From: Poseidonocella sp. HB161398
GTDB lineage: Bacteria > Pseudomonadota > Alphaproteobacteria > Rhodobacterales > Rhodobacteraceae
Assembly (NCBI RefSeq): GCF_005870025.1
Contig: NZ_VATA01000009.1
Span: 62,001 to 126,000 of the forward strand
Length of the DNA stretch: 64,000 bases
Direction of reading: 5' to 3'
A program made the position numbers and the translations under genes. Below the pieces are notes generated by a model. It had not been told where the DNA came from and ran no database searches. It was given only the letters and a program-made list of their open reading frames with translations. Numbering within the stretch: position 1 is the stretch's first letter; every line of letters begins with the position of its first letter. Of this stretch, positions 17,787 to 27,557 are shown in pieces.

Positions 17787-19444
17787 TGGAAGCGGATTAC
17801 GTCATCATCGGCGCGGGCAGCGCCGGTTGCGCCATGGCCTACCGGCTGACCGAGGCGGGCAGGAAGGTCCTGGTGATCGAGCATGGCGGCACCGATGCCG
17901 GGCCGCTGATCCAGATGCCCGCGGCGCTGAGCTACCCGATGAACATGTCGCTCTATGACTGGGGCTACAGTTCCGAGCCCGAGCCCCATCTGGGCGGGCG
18001 CAGCCTGGTCACGCCGCGCGGCAAGGTGGTTGGCGGGTCGTCCTCGATCAACGGCATGGTCTATGTCCGCGGCCACGCGAAGGACTACGACCACTGGGCG
18101 GAAAGCGGCGCCGACGGCTGGGCCTATGCCGATGTCCTGCCCTATTTCAAGCGGATGGAGCACTGGCACGAAAGCGGCCAGGGCGGCGATCCGGACTGGC
18201 GCGGCAAGGACGGCCCGCTGCATGTCACCCGCGGCCCGCGCGACAACCCGCTGCACGCGGCCTTTGTCGAGGCCGGCCGGCAGGCGGGCTATCCGGTGAC
18301 GGCGGATTACAACGGGCAGCAGCAGGAGGGCTTCGGCCCGATGGAGCAGACGGTCTGGAAGGGCCAGCGCTGGTCCGCCGCCAATGCCTATCTGAAGCCG
18401 GCGCTGAAGCGCGACAACTGCGACCTCGTCCGCGCCTTCGCCCGCCGCATCGTCATCGAGAACGGCCGCGCGACCGGCGTCGAGGTGGAGCGCGGCGGCA
18501 AGATCGAGGTGATCCGCGCCCGCGCGGAGGTGATCGTCGCGGCGAGCTCGCTGAACTCGCCGAAGCTGCTGATGCTCTCGGGGATCGGTCCGGCGGCGCA
18601 TCTCGCCGAGCACGGGATCGAGGTCGTTGCCGACCGTCCGGGCGTCGGCCAGAACCTGCAGGACCATCTGGAAGTCTACATGCAGATGGCGGCAAGCCAG
18701 CCGGTCACGCTGTTCAAGTACTGGAACCTCTTCGGCAAGGCGATGATCGGGGCGCAGTGGCTCTTCACGAAGAAGGGGCTCGGCGCGTCGAACCAGTTCG
18801 AGAGCGCGGCCTTCATCCGCTCGCGGGCGGGGATCGAGTATCCGGACATCCAGTACCATTTCCTGCCGATCGCGGTGCGCTATGACGGCCAGGCGGCGGC
18901 CGAGGGGCACGGGTTCCAGGTCCATGTCGGGCCGATGCGCTCGCCCTCCCGCGGCGCGGTCACGCTGCGCTCGGGCGATCCGAAGGCCAAGCCGGTGATC
19001 CGCTTCAACTACATGAGCGCCGAGCAGGACTGGGAGGATTTCCGCGCCTGCATCCGGCTGACCCGCGAGATCTTCGCGCAGGAGGCATTCAAGCCCTATA
19101 TCCGCCACGAGATCCAGCCGGGTGTCGGGCTGCAGAGCGATGACGAGATCGACGGCTTCATCCGCGAGCATGCCGAAAGCGCCTACCATCCCTGCGGGAC
19201 CTGCCGGATGGGCCGGGCCGACGATCCGATGGCGGTGGTCGACCCGGAGGCGCGGGTGATCGGCGTCGAAGGGCTGCGCCTGGCCGACAGCTCGATCTTC
19301 CCGCGGATTACCAACGGGAACCTGAACGGGCCGTCGATCATGACCGGCGAGAAGGCGGCGGACCACATCCTGGGCCGCGCGACGCTGGCCCCGTCGAATG
19401 ACGCGCCCTGGATCAATCCGGACTGGCAGACCGCGCAGCGCTGA
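17786..19444 (+). CDS. betA: Choline dehydrogenase
   Basis: A 552-residue FAD enzyme of the GMC oxidoreductase family, oxidising choline to betaine aldehyde and possibly further. It has the N-terminal ADP-binding motif [15 protein letters not shown], the GMC signature [14 protein letters not shown], and the C-terminal active-site segment [10 protein letters not shown] with the catalytic histidine. The end [17 protein letters not shown] is characteristic of BetA. It is the last gene of betIBA; the following gene is separated by 133 bases containing an 18-C run. Confidence 0.94.
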   Translation: MEADYVIIGAGSAGCAMAYRLTEAGRKVLVIEHGGTDAGPLIQMPAALSYPMNMSLYDWGYSSEPEPHLGGRSLVTPRGKVVGGSSSINGMVYVRGHAKDYDHWAESGADGWAYADVLPYFKRMEHWHESGQGGDPDWRGKDGPLHVTRGPRDNPLHAAFVEAGRQAGYPVTADYNGQQQEGFGPMEQTVWKGQRWSAANAYLKPALKRDNCDLVRAFARRIVIENGRATGVEVERGGKIEVIRARAEVIVAASSLNSPKLLMLSGIGPAAHLAEHGIEVVADRPGVGQNLQDHLEVYMQMAASQPVTLFKYWNLFGKAMIGAQWLFTKKGLGASNQFESAAFIRSRAGIEYPDIQYHFLPIAVRYDGQAAAEGHGFQVHVGPMRSPSRGAVTLRSGDPKAKPVIRFNYMSAEQDWEDFRACIRLTREIFAQEAFKPYIRHEIQPGVGLQSDDEIDGFIREHAESAYHPCGTCRMGRADDPMAVVDPEARVIGVEGLRLADSSIFPRITNGNLNGPSIMTGEKAADHILGRATLAPSNDAPWINPDWQTAQR

Positions 19445-19481
19445 CAAGCGGGGGGGAGGGGTGCGGGGAGGGGGAACCCCT

Positions 19482-19499
19482 CCCCCCCCCCCCCCCCCC
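19482..19499. repeat. Homopolymeric C tract (18 C)
   Basis: An uninterrupted run of 18 cytosines, within a longer C-rich stretch continuing to about 19509, between betA and the downstream oxidase gene. Runs of this length are prone to slipped-strand mispairing and to sequencing error. It lies about 80 bases before the oxidase ATG, where a promoter or leader would be. Confidence 0.9.
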
Positions 19500-19577
19500 G
19501 CCGCCCCCGCCTCTGCCGGTGGCTTGACCTTGCCCGGAACCGGGCGCATGGCTCGGGCGCCGCTACGGAGTGCGTCC

Positions 19578-20909
19578 ATGTCCAGACATCCCTATGAATC
19601 CGAGGCCTACGAGGCTGGCTCCATTGATGGCTGCTACTGGGCCACGACCTGCGACACGCCGCCTGCTCCGCCGCTCGAAGGCGAGTTGCGGGCGGGGGTG
19701 GCGGTGATCGGCGCGGGCTTCACCGGGCTCTCGGCGGCGCTGCATCTCGCCCGCACCGGGGCCGATGTCGCGGTGCTCGACCGGCACGGTCCGGGCTGGG
19801 GCGCGTCGGGCCGCAATGGGGGCTTCGCCTGCATCGGCGGCTCGAAGCTCGACCGCGGCGCGATGAACGCCCGCCATGGAACCGCCGCGCGGGTGGAATG
19901 GGTGCGCGCCGAGCGCGCGGCGATCGACCTGGTGGCGCAGCTCGCCGGAGAGCTGGATCTCGAGATCGACCGTCACTCCGACGGCGAGGCGATGCTGGCC
20001 CATTCGCAGCGGGAAATGGCGGCCATTCGGGCCAGTGCAGCTGGGACGGCCGCCGAATATGGAACGACTGCGGCGGTGTTGGAGCCCGGCGACCTGGCCG
20101 CGCGCGGACTGGCGGCCGAAGGCATGCATGGCGGGCTGCATCTGCGGCTGGGTTTCGGGATCAATCCGCGCAAATACGTCGCCGGGCTCGCCCGTGGCGC
20201 CCTCGCGGCTGGGGTGCGGATCCATGGCGGATCGCCCGTCAGCCGCATCCGGCGCGAGGCCGGGGGCTACCTCTTGGAGACGCCCTCGGGCCGGCTCCGG
20301 GCGGAGAAGATCCTTCTGGCGACCAACGGCTACGCCTCCGACGATCTGCCGGACTGGATGCGCGCGCGTTTCCTGCCGGTCCAGTCCTCGGTGCTCGTCA
20401 GCCGGGTCATCACCCCCGAAGAACGCGCGGCGCAGGGCTGGACCTCGGACCTGATGGCCTATGACAGCCGCCATCTGCTGCACTATTTCCGCATGCTCCC
20501 CGAGGGACGGTTCCTCTTCGGCATGCGCGGCGGCATCCGCTGGACGCCCGCGACCCATGCCGCGATCCGCAGGCAGATGCGCGCCGATTTCGACGCCATG
20601 TTCCCGGCCTGGACCGGCGTGGAAACGCCGTACTTCTGGTCCGGCCTGGCCAATCTGACCCGGCGGCTCACCCCCTATGTCGGCCAGATCGGCGGCTGGC
20701 CCGGGGCGGTGGCGGCCTTCGGCTATCACGGCAATGGCGTGGCGATGGCCAGCTGGTCGGGGCTGCAGGCGGCGAAGCTGCTCCTGGGCGAGGCGCATGA
20801 GCTTCCCGGCTTCGTCATGGCGGAGCCCCGGCGCTTCGAACTGGGCCGCGCCCGTCGCCTCGCCCTGGCCGGCGCCTATCTCTGGTACGGGCTCCTCGAC
20901 CGCCGCTGA
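19578..20909 (+). CDS. FAD-dependent amine/amino-acid oxidoreductase (DadA/PuuB-like)
   Basis: A 443-residue flavoprotein with the dinucleotide-binding motif VAVIGAGFTGLSAALHLA and the GWGASGRNGGF motif typical of D-amino-acid dehydrogenase, glycine oxidase and gamma-glutamylputrescine oxidase relatives. The C-terminal FAD-contact segment AFGYHGNGVAMASWSG is present. The ATG at 19578 has GGAG 8 bases upstream; the longer frame would translate the C tract as polyproline and is rejected. It follows betA, so a substrate derived from betaine or polyamine breakdown is possible, but the sequence does not show which. Confidence 0.85.
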   Translation: MSRHPYESEAYEAGSIDGCYWATTCDTPPAPPLEGELRAGVAVIGAGFTGLSAALHLARTGADVAVLDRHGPGWGASGRNGGFACIGGSKLDRGAMNARHGTAARVEWVRAERAAIDLVAQLAGELDLEIDRHSDGEAMLAHSQREMAAIRASAAGTAAEYGTTAAVLEPGDLAARGLAAEGMHGGLHLRLGFGINPRKYVAGLARGALAAGVRIHGGSPVSRIRREAGGYLLETPSGRLRAEKILLATNGYASDDLPDWMRARFLPVQSSVLVSRVITPEERAAQGWTSDLMAYDSRHLLHYFRMLPEGRFLFGMRGGIRWTPATHAAIRRQMRADFDAMFPAWTGVETPYFWSGLANLTRRLTPYVGQIGGWPGAVAAFGYHGNGVAMASWSGLQAAKLLLGEAHELPGFVMAEPRRFELGRARRLALAGAYLWYGLLDRR

Positions 20910-20913
20910 GCCC

Positions 20914-20936
20914 CCCTCTCCCCGGCGGGGAGAGGG
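20914..20936. repeat. REP-like palindrome, copy 2
   Basis: A second copy of the 10-base-arm palindrome CCCTCTCCCC / GGGGAGAGGG, here with loop GGC, starting 5 bases after the oxidase stop. The loop is the complement of copy 1 at 10800-10822, so the two copies are in opposite orientation. A similar G-rich tail (CCGGGGAGAGGGGG) follows both. Confidence 0.75.
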
Positions 20937-21002
20937 CCGGGGAGAGGGGGAGCGCCCTTTGGCGCGGTTGCGCGGCGGCGCGGCGCTGCCTAGCCTCCTG
21001 CC

Positions 21003-21941
21003 ATGAGCACAGCCTATTTCGCCCACCCGTCCGGACTTGCCCATGTCACCCCGCCCGCCCATCCCGAGCAGGTGGCGCGGCTCAGGGCCATCGCGGCAGT
21101 GATCGACACGCCGCGCTATGCCGCGCTCCTGCGCCCCGAGCCGCCCGCCGCGCCCGATGCCCAGATCCTCCGCTGCCACCCGCAGCGCTATATCGACCGG
21201 ATCGAGGCGGCGATCCCGGCGAAGGGCTGGACCTCGCTCGACGGCGACACCCATGTCTGCCCGGGCTCGATGGAGGCGGCGCGGCGCGGAGTCGGCGGCT
21301 GCCTGAAGGCGGTCGACATGGTGCTGGCCGGCGAGGCGGCGAATGCCTTCGTTGCCATGCGCCCGCCGGGCCACCATGCCGAGCGCGAGACGGCGATGGG
21401 CTTCTGCCTCTTCGGCAATGCCGCCATCGCGGCGAAATACGCGCTCGACCATCACGGGCTGTCGCGCGTGGCGGTGGTGGATTTCGACGTCCATCACGGC
21501 AATGGCACGCAGGACCTGCTCTGGCAGGAGGAGCGCGCGCTCTTCGTCTCCTGCCACCAGATGCCGCTCTATCCGGGTACCGGTGCGCATGACCAGCGCG
21601 GCGCGCATGGCCAGATCGTCAACATCCCGCTGCCGCCCGGCTCGGACGGAGCGGCGATGCGGATGGTGACCGACGAGGTGATCCTGCCCGCCCTCGAACG
21701 GCACCGGCCCGAGCTCGTCATCGTCTCCGCCGGATTCGACGCCCATCGCGCCGACCCTCTGGCCAACCTCGACTGGGAGACCGATGATTTTGGCTGGATC
21801 ACGGAACGGCTTTGCGACGCGGCAGAGACGCTCTGCGGCGGCCGGCTGGTCTCGACACTGGAGGGCGGATATGATCTGGCTGCGCTCGCCGCATCGGTGG
21901 CGGCACATGTGGATGTCCTGATGGAGCGAGGCAAGCGATGA
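21003..21941 (+). CDS. Histone deacetylase-family (acetylpolyamine/acetoin-type) deacetylase
   Basis: A 312-residue arginase/deacetylase-fold protein. The zinc-binding and catalytic segments are intact: PPGHHAE with the tandem histidines, VDFDVHHGNGTQD with the metal ligands, and SAGFDAHRADPLANL. Bacterial members deacetylate small molecules such as acetylpolyamines or modified proteins; the substrate here is unknown. It overlaps xseB by 4 bases, so it is probably the first gene of an HDAC-xseB-ispA-dxs transcription unit. Confidence 0.9.
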   Translation: MSTAYFAHPSGLAHVTPPAHPEQVARLRAIAAVIDTPRYAALLRPEPPAAPDAQILRCHPQRYIDRIEAAIPAKGWTSLDGDTHVCPGSMEAARRGVGGCLKAVDMVLAGEAANAFVAMRPPGHHAERETAMGFCLFGNAAIAAKYALDHHGLSRVAVVDFDVHHGNGTQDLLWQEERALFVSCHQMPLYPGTGAHDQRGAHGQIVNIPLPPGSDGAAMRMVTDEVILPALERHRPELVIVSAGFDAHRADPLANLDWETDDFGWITERLCDAAETLCGGRLVSTLEGGYDLAALAASVAAHVDVLMERGKR

Positions 21942-22180
21942 GCGACAAGGCTGTGACCGAAATGAGCTTCGAGGAGGCGATGGCGGCGCTGGAATCTGTC
22001 GTCACGCGGCTGGAGCAGGGCGAGGTCGGTCTGGAAGACTCGATCAAGCTCTACGAGCGCGGCGCCGAGCTGAAGGCGCATTGCGAGACCAAGCTGAAGC
22101 AGGCCGAGGAAAAGGTCGCGGCCATCACGCTGGACCGCAACGGAGAGCCTGCCGGGCTGAAGCCGGTCGAAGGTCTCTGA
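21938..22180 (+). CDS. xseB: Exodeoxyribonuclease VII small subunit
   Basis: An 80-residue helical protein with the family pattern MSFEEAMAALESVVTRLEQG followed by SLEDSIKLYERG-like sequence (here GLEDSIKLYERGAELKAHCE). XseB binds several copies to the large subunit XseA, and the complex degrades single-stranded DNA. It is placed directly upstream of ispA, a common arrangement in proteobacteria, with only 4 bases between them. Confidence 0.94.
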   Translation: MSDKAVTEMSFEEAMAALESVVTRLEQGEVGLEDSIKLYERGAELKAHCETKLKQAEEKVAAITLDRNGEPAGLKPVEGL

Positions 22181-22184
22181 CGCC

Positions 22185-23048
22185 ATGGGCATGGAGCGGC
22201 TCGGCATCGTGACCGAGGCCGTGCGGGCGCGGCTCCTGGCGGCGATCGCCGCCGAACCGCCGAGCGTGATCCGCGACGGCATGGCCTATGCCTGCGAGGG
22301 CGGAAAGGGGCTGCGCGGCTTCCTGGTCGTGGAATCGGCGCGGCTCTTCGACCTGGACGGGGCCGAGCAGGCCGGGGCGGCGGTCGAGGCGCTGCATGCC
22401 TATTCGCTCGTTCATGACGACCTGCCGGCGATGGATGACGACGACCTGCGCCGCGGCCGTCCGACCGTGCATGTCAAATGGGACGATGCCGTGGCGGTGC
22501 TGGTCGGCGACGCGCTTCAGACGCTGGCCTTCGGGCTGCTGGCCGATCCGGGCGCATCCCCCGACGCGGCAGTGCGCGCCGATCTGGTCCTGTCGCTGGC
22601 GCGCGCCTCGGGGGCGGGCGGCATGGTGCTGGGCCAGGCGCAGGACATCGCCGCCGAGACCGCCGCCGCGCCGCTCTCGCTCGGGGAGATCATCACGCTC
22701 CAGCGCAACAAGACCGGAGCGCTGATCCGCTGGTCGGCCGAGGCCGGCGCGCGGCTGGCCGGGGCGGATCCCGCGCCGCTTTCGGCCTATGCCGCGGCGC
22801 TCGGCTTGGCCTTCCAGATCGCCGACGACATCCTCGACGTCACCGGCGACCCGGAAAAGGCGGGAAAGCGCCTGCAGAAGGACGCTGAAGCGGGAAAAGC
22901 GACCTTTGTGGGCCTGCTGGGGCTGGACGGGGCGAAAGCCCGCGCCACATCGTTGGCAGAGGAGGCCTGCGACGCGCTTGCGCCCTTCGGTGACAGGGCG
23001 GAAACCTTGCGGGACGTAGCGCGCTTCGTTATCTCGCGGGAACGCTAG
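22185..23048 (+). CDS. ispA: Polyprenyl (farnesyl/geranylgeranyl) diphosphate synthase
   Basis: A 287-residue trans-prenyltransferase that condenses isopentenyl diphosphate with allylic diphosphates. The two aspartate-rich motifs are clear: LVHDDLPAMDDDDLRRG and QIADDILDVTGD, with the GGKGLR-type segment (GGKGLRGFLVVES) upstream. Product length (C15 versus C20) is not certain, but farnesyl diphosphate is usual for this locus. The next gene, dxs, supplies the isoprenoid precursor pathway, so the pair is functionally linked. Confidence 0.92.
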   Translation: MGMERLGIVTEAVRARLLAAIAAEPPSVIRDGMAYACEGGKGLRGFLVVESARLFDLDGAEQAGAAVEALHAYSLVHDDLPAMDDDDLRRGRPTVHVKWDDAVAVLVGDALQTLAFGLLADPGASPDAAVRADLVLSLARASGAGGMVLGQAQDIAAETAAAPLSLGEIITLQRNKTGALIRWSAEAGARLAGADPAPLSAYAAALGLAFQIADDILDVTGDPEKAGKRLQKDAEAGKATFVGLLGLDGAKARATSLAEEACDALAPFGDRAETLRDVARFVISRER

Positions 23049-23066
23049 ACGCGACGGAGAGTTCCG

Positions 23067-24992
23067 ATGGCCGACGAGCCGAAAACGCCCTTGCTCGACA
23101 AGGTGCATGAGCCTGCAGACCTGAAGGGCCTGTCGATCCGCGAGCTGCGGCAGCTCGCCGACGAGCTGCGCGCGGAGACTGTCAGCGCGGTCTCGGTCAC
23201 TGGCGGCCATCTGGGCGCGGGGCTCGGCGTGGTCGAGCTGACCGTGGCGCTGCATGCGGTCTTCGACACGCCGCGCGACAAGGTGATCTGGGATGTCGGC
23301 CACCAGTGCTACCCCCACAAGATCCTGACCGGCCGCCGCGACCGCATCCGCACCCTGCGCCAGAAGGACGGGCTGTCGGGCTTCACCAAGCGCTCCGAGT
23401 CGCCCTATGACCCGTTCGGCGCGGCGCATAGCTCCACCTCGATCTCGGCGGCGCTCGGCTTCGCCGTGGCCCGCGATCTCGGCGGCCGGCCCGAACACGG
23501 CATCGGCGACTGCATCGCGGTGATCGGCGACGGCTCGATCTCGGCGGGCATGGCCTACGAGGCGATGAACAATGCCGGCCATCTGAAGAACCGCATGATC
23601 GTCATCCTCAACGACAACGAGATGTCGATCGCGCCGCCCGTCGGCGCCATGTCCTCCTACCTGTCGCGGCTCTATACCGGCTCGCCCTTCCACGAGTTCA
23701 AGCAGGTCGCCAAGGACGCGGTGAAATTCCTGCCGCCGCCGCTGCAGGAGGGTGCGAAGCGCGCCAAGGACCTCCTGAAATCCTCGGTCATGGGCGGCAC
23801 CATGTTCGAGCAGCTCGGCTTCACCTATCTGGGGCCGATCGACGGGCACGACCTCGACCAGCTGGTCCCGCTACTGCGCGCGGTCAGGGCCCATGCCGAC
23901 GGGCCGGTGCTGATCCATGCGATCACCAAGAAGGGCAAGGGCTACGACCCGGCGGAGAAATCCAGCGACCGCGGCCATGCCCGCGCCAAGTTCGACGTGG
24001 TCACCGGCGAGCAGGCCAAGGCGGTCTCGAACGCGCCGGCCTATACCAAGGTCTTCGCCCGCGCGCTGATCGACGAGGCCTCCCGCGACGACAAGATCGT
24101 GGCGGTGACCGCGGCCATGCCCGATGGCACCGGGCTGAACCTCTTCGCCGAGCGTTTCCCGCAGCGGGTCTTCGACGTCGCCATCGCCGAGCAGCACGGC
24201 GTGACCTTCTGCGCCGGGCTCGCGGCCGGCGGGATGAAGCCCTTCTGCGCGATGTACTCGACCTTCCTGCAGCGCGGCTACGACCAGGTGGTGCATGACG
24301 TGGCGATCCAGCGCCTGCCGGTGCGCTTCGCCATCGACCGCGCCGGCCTCGTCGGCGCCGACGGCGCGACCCATGCCGGCAGTTTCGACATCGCCTTCCT
24401 TTCCAACCTGCCGGGCTTCACCGTGATGGCCGCGGCCGACGAGGCGGAGCTGGTGCACATGGTCGCCACCGCGGCCGCGCATGACGAGGGGCCGATCGCC
24501 TTCCGCTTCCCGCGCGGCGAGGGCGTCGGCGTCGAGATGCCCGAGCGCGGCGTGCCGCTGGAGATCGGCAAGGGCCGGATGATCCGCGAGGGCACGGCGG
24601 CGGCGATCCTCAGCTTCGGCACGCGGCTCTCCGAGGTCGAGACCGCGGCAGAGCGGCTGGCGGCCAAGGGCATCCAGGTCACCGTGGCCGACGCGCGCTT
24701 CTCCAAGCCGCTCGACCGCGAGCTGATCCTGCGGCTGGCGCGCGAGCATCCGGCGCTGATCACCATCGAGGAGGGCGCCATTGGCGGCTTCGGCAGCCAT
24801 GTCGCGCAGCTCCTGGCCGAGGAGGGCGTCTTCGACGGCGGGCTGAAATACCGCTCGATGGTGCTGCCCGACACCTTCATCGACCAGGCCAGCCCGCATG
24901 ACATGTATGCGGTGGCGCAGATGAATGCCGAGGATATCGAGGGCAAGGTGCAGGAGGTTCTGGGCCTCGGGACGCTGGCGCGGCGGGGCTAG
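23067..24992 (+). CDS. dxs: 1-deoxy-D-xylulose-5-phosphate synthase
   Basis: A 641-residue thiamine diphosphate enzyme joining pyruvate and glyceraldehyde 3-phosphate, the first step of the MEP isoprenoid pathway. The ThDP motif [17 protein letters not shown] is present. The second domain has [15 protein letters not shown] and [15 protein letters not shown], and the start region has [13 protein letters not shown]. Length and domain order match the family. It sits 18 bases after ispA in the same operon. Confidence 0.96.
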   Translation: MADEPKTPLLDKVHEPADLKGLSIRELRQLADELRAETVSAVSVTGGHLGAGLGVVELTVALHAVFDTPRDKVIWDVGHQCYPHKILTGRRDRIRTLRQKDGLSGFTKRSESPYDPFGAAHSSTSISAALGFAVARDLGGRPEHGIGDCIAVIGDGSISAGMAYEAMNNAGHLKNRMIVILNDNEMSIAPPVGAMSSYLSRLYTGSPFHEFKQVAKDAVKFLPPPLQEGAKRAKDLLKSSVMGGTMFEQLGFTYLGPIDGHDLDQLVPLLRAVRAHADGPVLIHAITKKGKGYDPAEKSSDRGHARAKFDVVTGEQAKAVSNAPAYTKVFARALIDEASRDDKIVAVTAAMPDGTGLNLFAERFPQRVFDVAIAEQHGVTFCAGLAAGGMKPFCAMYSTFLQRGYDQVVHDVAIQRLPVRFAIDRAGLVGADGATHAGSFDIAFLSNLPGFTVMAAADEAELVHMVATAAAHDEGPIAFRFPRGEGVGVEMPERGVPLEIGKGRMIREGTAAAILSFGTRLSEVETAAERLAAKGIQVTVADARFSKPLDRELILRLAREHPALITIEEGAIGGFGSHVAQLLAEEGVFDGGLKYRSMVLPDTFIDQASPHDMYAVAQMNAEDIEGKVQEVLGLGTLARRG

Positions 24993-25049
24993 CAGGGTTC
25001 CGCGCGGGCCCGCCAGGCGCTAGGATGCGTCCGAGACCTGGAGGGCCCC

Positions 25050-25700
25050 ATGACCGCACGCCGCTACCGCCTGATCGTCCTGATCCTGGCCATCCTCTAT
25101 TCGATCGATGTCGCCGTGACGGCCGATTACGGGACCTTCGGCGCGCAGTTCCGCTATCTCACCATCTGGGCGCTGACCGGCAACCTCATGGCGGCGGCGG
25201 CGATGACCGTGCCGGGCTTCGGACGGCCGGACGGGCGGTTCGACCTGCCGCTGTCGCTTCTGGCCATCGTCAATGCGCTGGTGGTGATCTCCTACTGGCG
25301 GCTCTTCCTGATCGACCCGTCGCTGGTCAATGGCGAGAACGACCCCAAGCCCTACCGGGAATACTACCTGCATCTCGTCGGGCCGGCGCTGATGTGGATC
25401 GACCTCTTCTGGCTGAAGCGCGGCTTCCGCCGCCTCCTGCCGGTGGCCGGGGCGCTGGCGGCGATGGTCGTCGCCTATGCCGGCTGGGCCGAGCTGCTGG
25501 TCGGACCGCTCAACGACGCGCCGGTCGGCACCGTCACCTCGGGCCTGCCCTATCCCTTCCTCAACGACATGGAGCTGCCGCAGCGCCTGGCCTTCTACGG
25601 CACGACCTTCGTCGGCGGGCTGGTGCTGATCCCGGTCTTCTGGGGCGTCGGCCGGCTGCGGCGCCCGGCGGCGCTTCGGGCGGAGGACCCGGCGCTCTGA
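25050..25700 (+). CDS. Integral membrane protein of unknown function
   Basis: A 216-residue protein with about six hydrophobic segments, including residues 8-25, 35-53, 68-87, 128-150 and 184-203, and a charged C-terminal tail. It has no motif I recognise. It resembles small multi-pass membrane proteins annotated only as hypothetical. It starts 57 bases after dxs with a GGAGGG site and may be transcribed with it. Confidence 0.75.
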   Translation: MTARRYRLIVLILAILYSIDVAVTADYGTFGAQFRYLTIWALTGNLMAAAAMTVPGFGRPDGRFDLPLSLLAIVNALVVISYWRLFLIDPSLVNGENDPKPYREYYLHLVGPALMWIDLFWLKRGFRRLLPVAGALAAMVVAYAGWAELLVGPLNDAPVGTVTSGLPYPFLNDMELPQRLAFYGTTFVGGLVLIPVFWGVGRLRRPAALRAEDPAL

Positions 25701-26094
25701 GCGGCCGGCACAGCGCGGTTCTGGCGCAAATTGTTGCAGGTACGCTGCAGCAATGTTCGGCCGCGTGACTTTCCTTGCCGGGCGCCGCGGCGGGACATGC
25801 CGCGCAACCCGCGGATACCAGGTCATTTGTACTGGATATGTTTCCACCCTGATGAGCGGTATTTGCCTCGAGTGATTTGTCCGGGGCCAGCGCTCCGGCA
25901 GGGTCCACCGCAATGACAGTCCCGACATGCGGGGCCCCGGGGGGCTCCCGCGGATGGCGGATGGGGTCTCCTCGAGGTTGCAGCGCTTTCCGGCGGCCCC
26001 CGGGCTCCGGGTCGGCCGCGCCATGCCCGGGCGCGGCCGCTACCGCTGAAGCTGCGCCCCGCGGAGCCCGGCAACAGGACGAGAGGAGGACGGC
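25701..26094. other. Intergenic stretch before the relic island
   Basis: No gene is supported in these 394 bases; the short frames here lack a ribosome binding site and family features. An imperfect inverted repeat TTGTTGCAG-GTACG-CTGCAGCAA lies at 25731-25753 (8 of 9 bases paired). The segment around 25820-25880 is locally AT-richer than its surroundings and could be an old promoter for the autotransporter relic that begins at 26095. Confidence 0.5.
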
Positions 26095-27370
26095 ATGTCG
26101 GCAACCAGCGTCACCGGACGCGGCTTCACGGGCCGCCGGTCCCGACTTCTGGCGTCGACCCCGGCGACGGCGCTCACGCTTGCGGGCGCGGCGATCCCGT
26201 GACGACGACGGATCGGGGCAATACGCCGGTGGCCACCTGCGATACCGGCACGCTGTCAGGCGGCTTCGAGACGGTGGATGCCCAGGTGGTCGATGTCTCC
26301 AGCTCGGTCAGCGGCAGCGCGGCCAGCACCCGGATCGAGCCGACCGGTTTCGCCGGGGCCTTCGCCGCGCTTGACGCCAACGAGGCGGCGCATCTCGGCG
26401 CCCTCTACGCCGCGGGGGCGCCAGAGGGGCATGTGGCCATGCTGGGCAGCCTCAACCGGGTCGCGGCGGCCGGGCATGGCGGGGCCGGCGACCGCCAGGC
26501 GCCGTCCTCGCCGGGGCCCGGCCCGGGGCTGGCGACCTGGACCAGGTGACGCTGGCCGCGAGCCGGCGCGACGGCACGCTGAGCTGCCACAGCCAAGCCG
26601 ATGCGCTGTGAACCGCGAGGGCGCGCATCGGGCCTCGCCGAAGTCGCGCAGAGCGGGGCGGGCGGCCATGACGGCACCCATGTCCCGGTCGGCGGAGGGC
26701 AGAAGCGGCTGCTTGGGCAACGTGCGCTCTGAGCGCGACCGCCGCAAGGGCCGTTCCGCGACCGTGGCGATACCGGTCCTCTCGGCCTGTCGCTTGGACG
26801 GAGTTTCGGCGGCCTGGCTCTCTCGGTGCCGAGCGGCAGCTACTGCGCCTTCGAAACGGCGCGCGAGATCGAGGTGCCGGGCGCATCGGGGACGGCCCGC
26901 GGCTCGACCGATATCTGGCCCCCCGCCGGCCGGCTGCGCGGCGCCTATGCAATGTCGCCGGGCAGCGGCCATCTGCGCCCCGCGTTCGATCTCGACGCGG
27001 TCCATGTCGGCACCTCGGAATATGGCGAGCACGGCGTCGGCATCTACGACCTCGAGCGCGAGCGCCGGGCCGCCTTCATCGCCACGCCCCGGTCGCCTTC
27101 AGGCCGCGGCGCGCCTTCTCCGGCGGCTGGATGGTCCACTAGGGCAGCGGCGGCGCCCGCTTCTCCAGCGTCGACGACTGGTCGACCGGGGCTGCCTATC
27201 GCAGCGGTCCCGGTCTGGGCGGCTGCTCCTCGCGCGTGCCAATGCCCGGCCGTCTGGCCCGGGTCGCACTGGAGGGAGCCTGTTCACCGGCGCGGTTCGA
27301 GTATGGCGGCGCCTATGGCGACGATGACGAGAGCCATGGCGGCATGCTGCGCCTGTCGACGCGTCTCTGA
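26095..27370 (+). pseudogene. Decayed autotransporter (signal region plus beta-barrel remnant)
   Basis: Pieces of one gene read in shifting frames. An ATG at 26095 behind GAGGAGG gives a 35-residue start with arginines and a hydrophobic stretch, ended by TGA at 26200. A frame from 26199 has FAALDANEAAHLGALYAAG, resembling the linker before autotransporter barrels. The frame through 26826-27090 has GHLRPAFDLDAVHVGTSEYG and GVGIYDLERERRAAFIATP, typical barrel strands. A third frame from about 27091 has an internal TAG, then RFSSVDDWSTGAAYRSGP and GRLARVALEG, ending MLRLSTRL and TGA. At least three frame changes and two stops mean no product. The passenger domain is mostly missing. Confidence 0.7.
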
Positions 27371-27557
27371 CCGCCCGCGTCCCTCTGCCCGGAAGAATGG
27401 CGGGGCCCTTGACGATTGCGGCGGCCGGGACGAAAGGCGCCGTCCGGGTCTTCCTGATGCCATCGTCCGGGGTGTTCTGCTGCGCGCAGTATCGTGACGC
27501 AGGTGGGTGTTCCGGCAGATGCGCAACGCTGGGCTCAGGATCCATGGATTTCCGCGG

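Noticed and set aside
17750..21908. Long minus-strand frames opposite betA, the oxidase and the HDAC gene
   Set aside because: The plus-strand genes have intact catalytic motifs. The reversed frames are low-complexity and have no start context.
25877..26374. A 165-residue plus-strand ORF in the relic island
   Set aside because: It is Arg/Pro-rich low-complexity sequence in the wrong frame relative to the autotransporter pieces and has no ribosome binding site.
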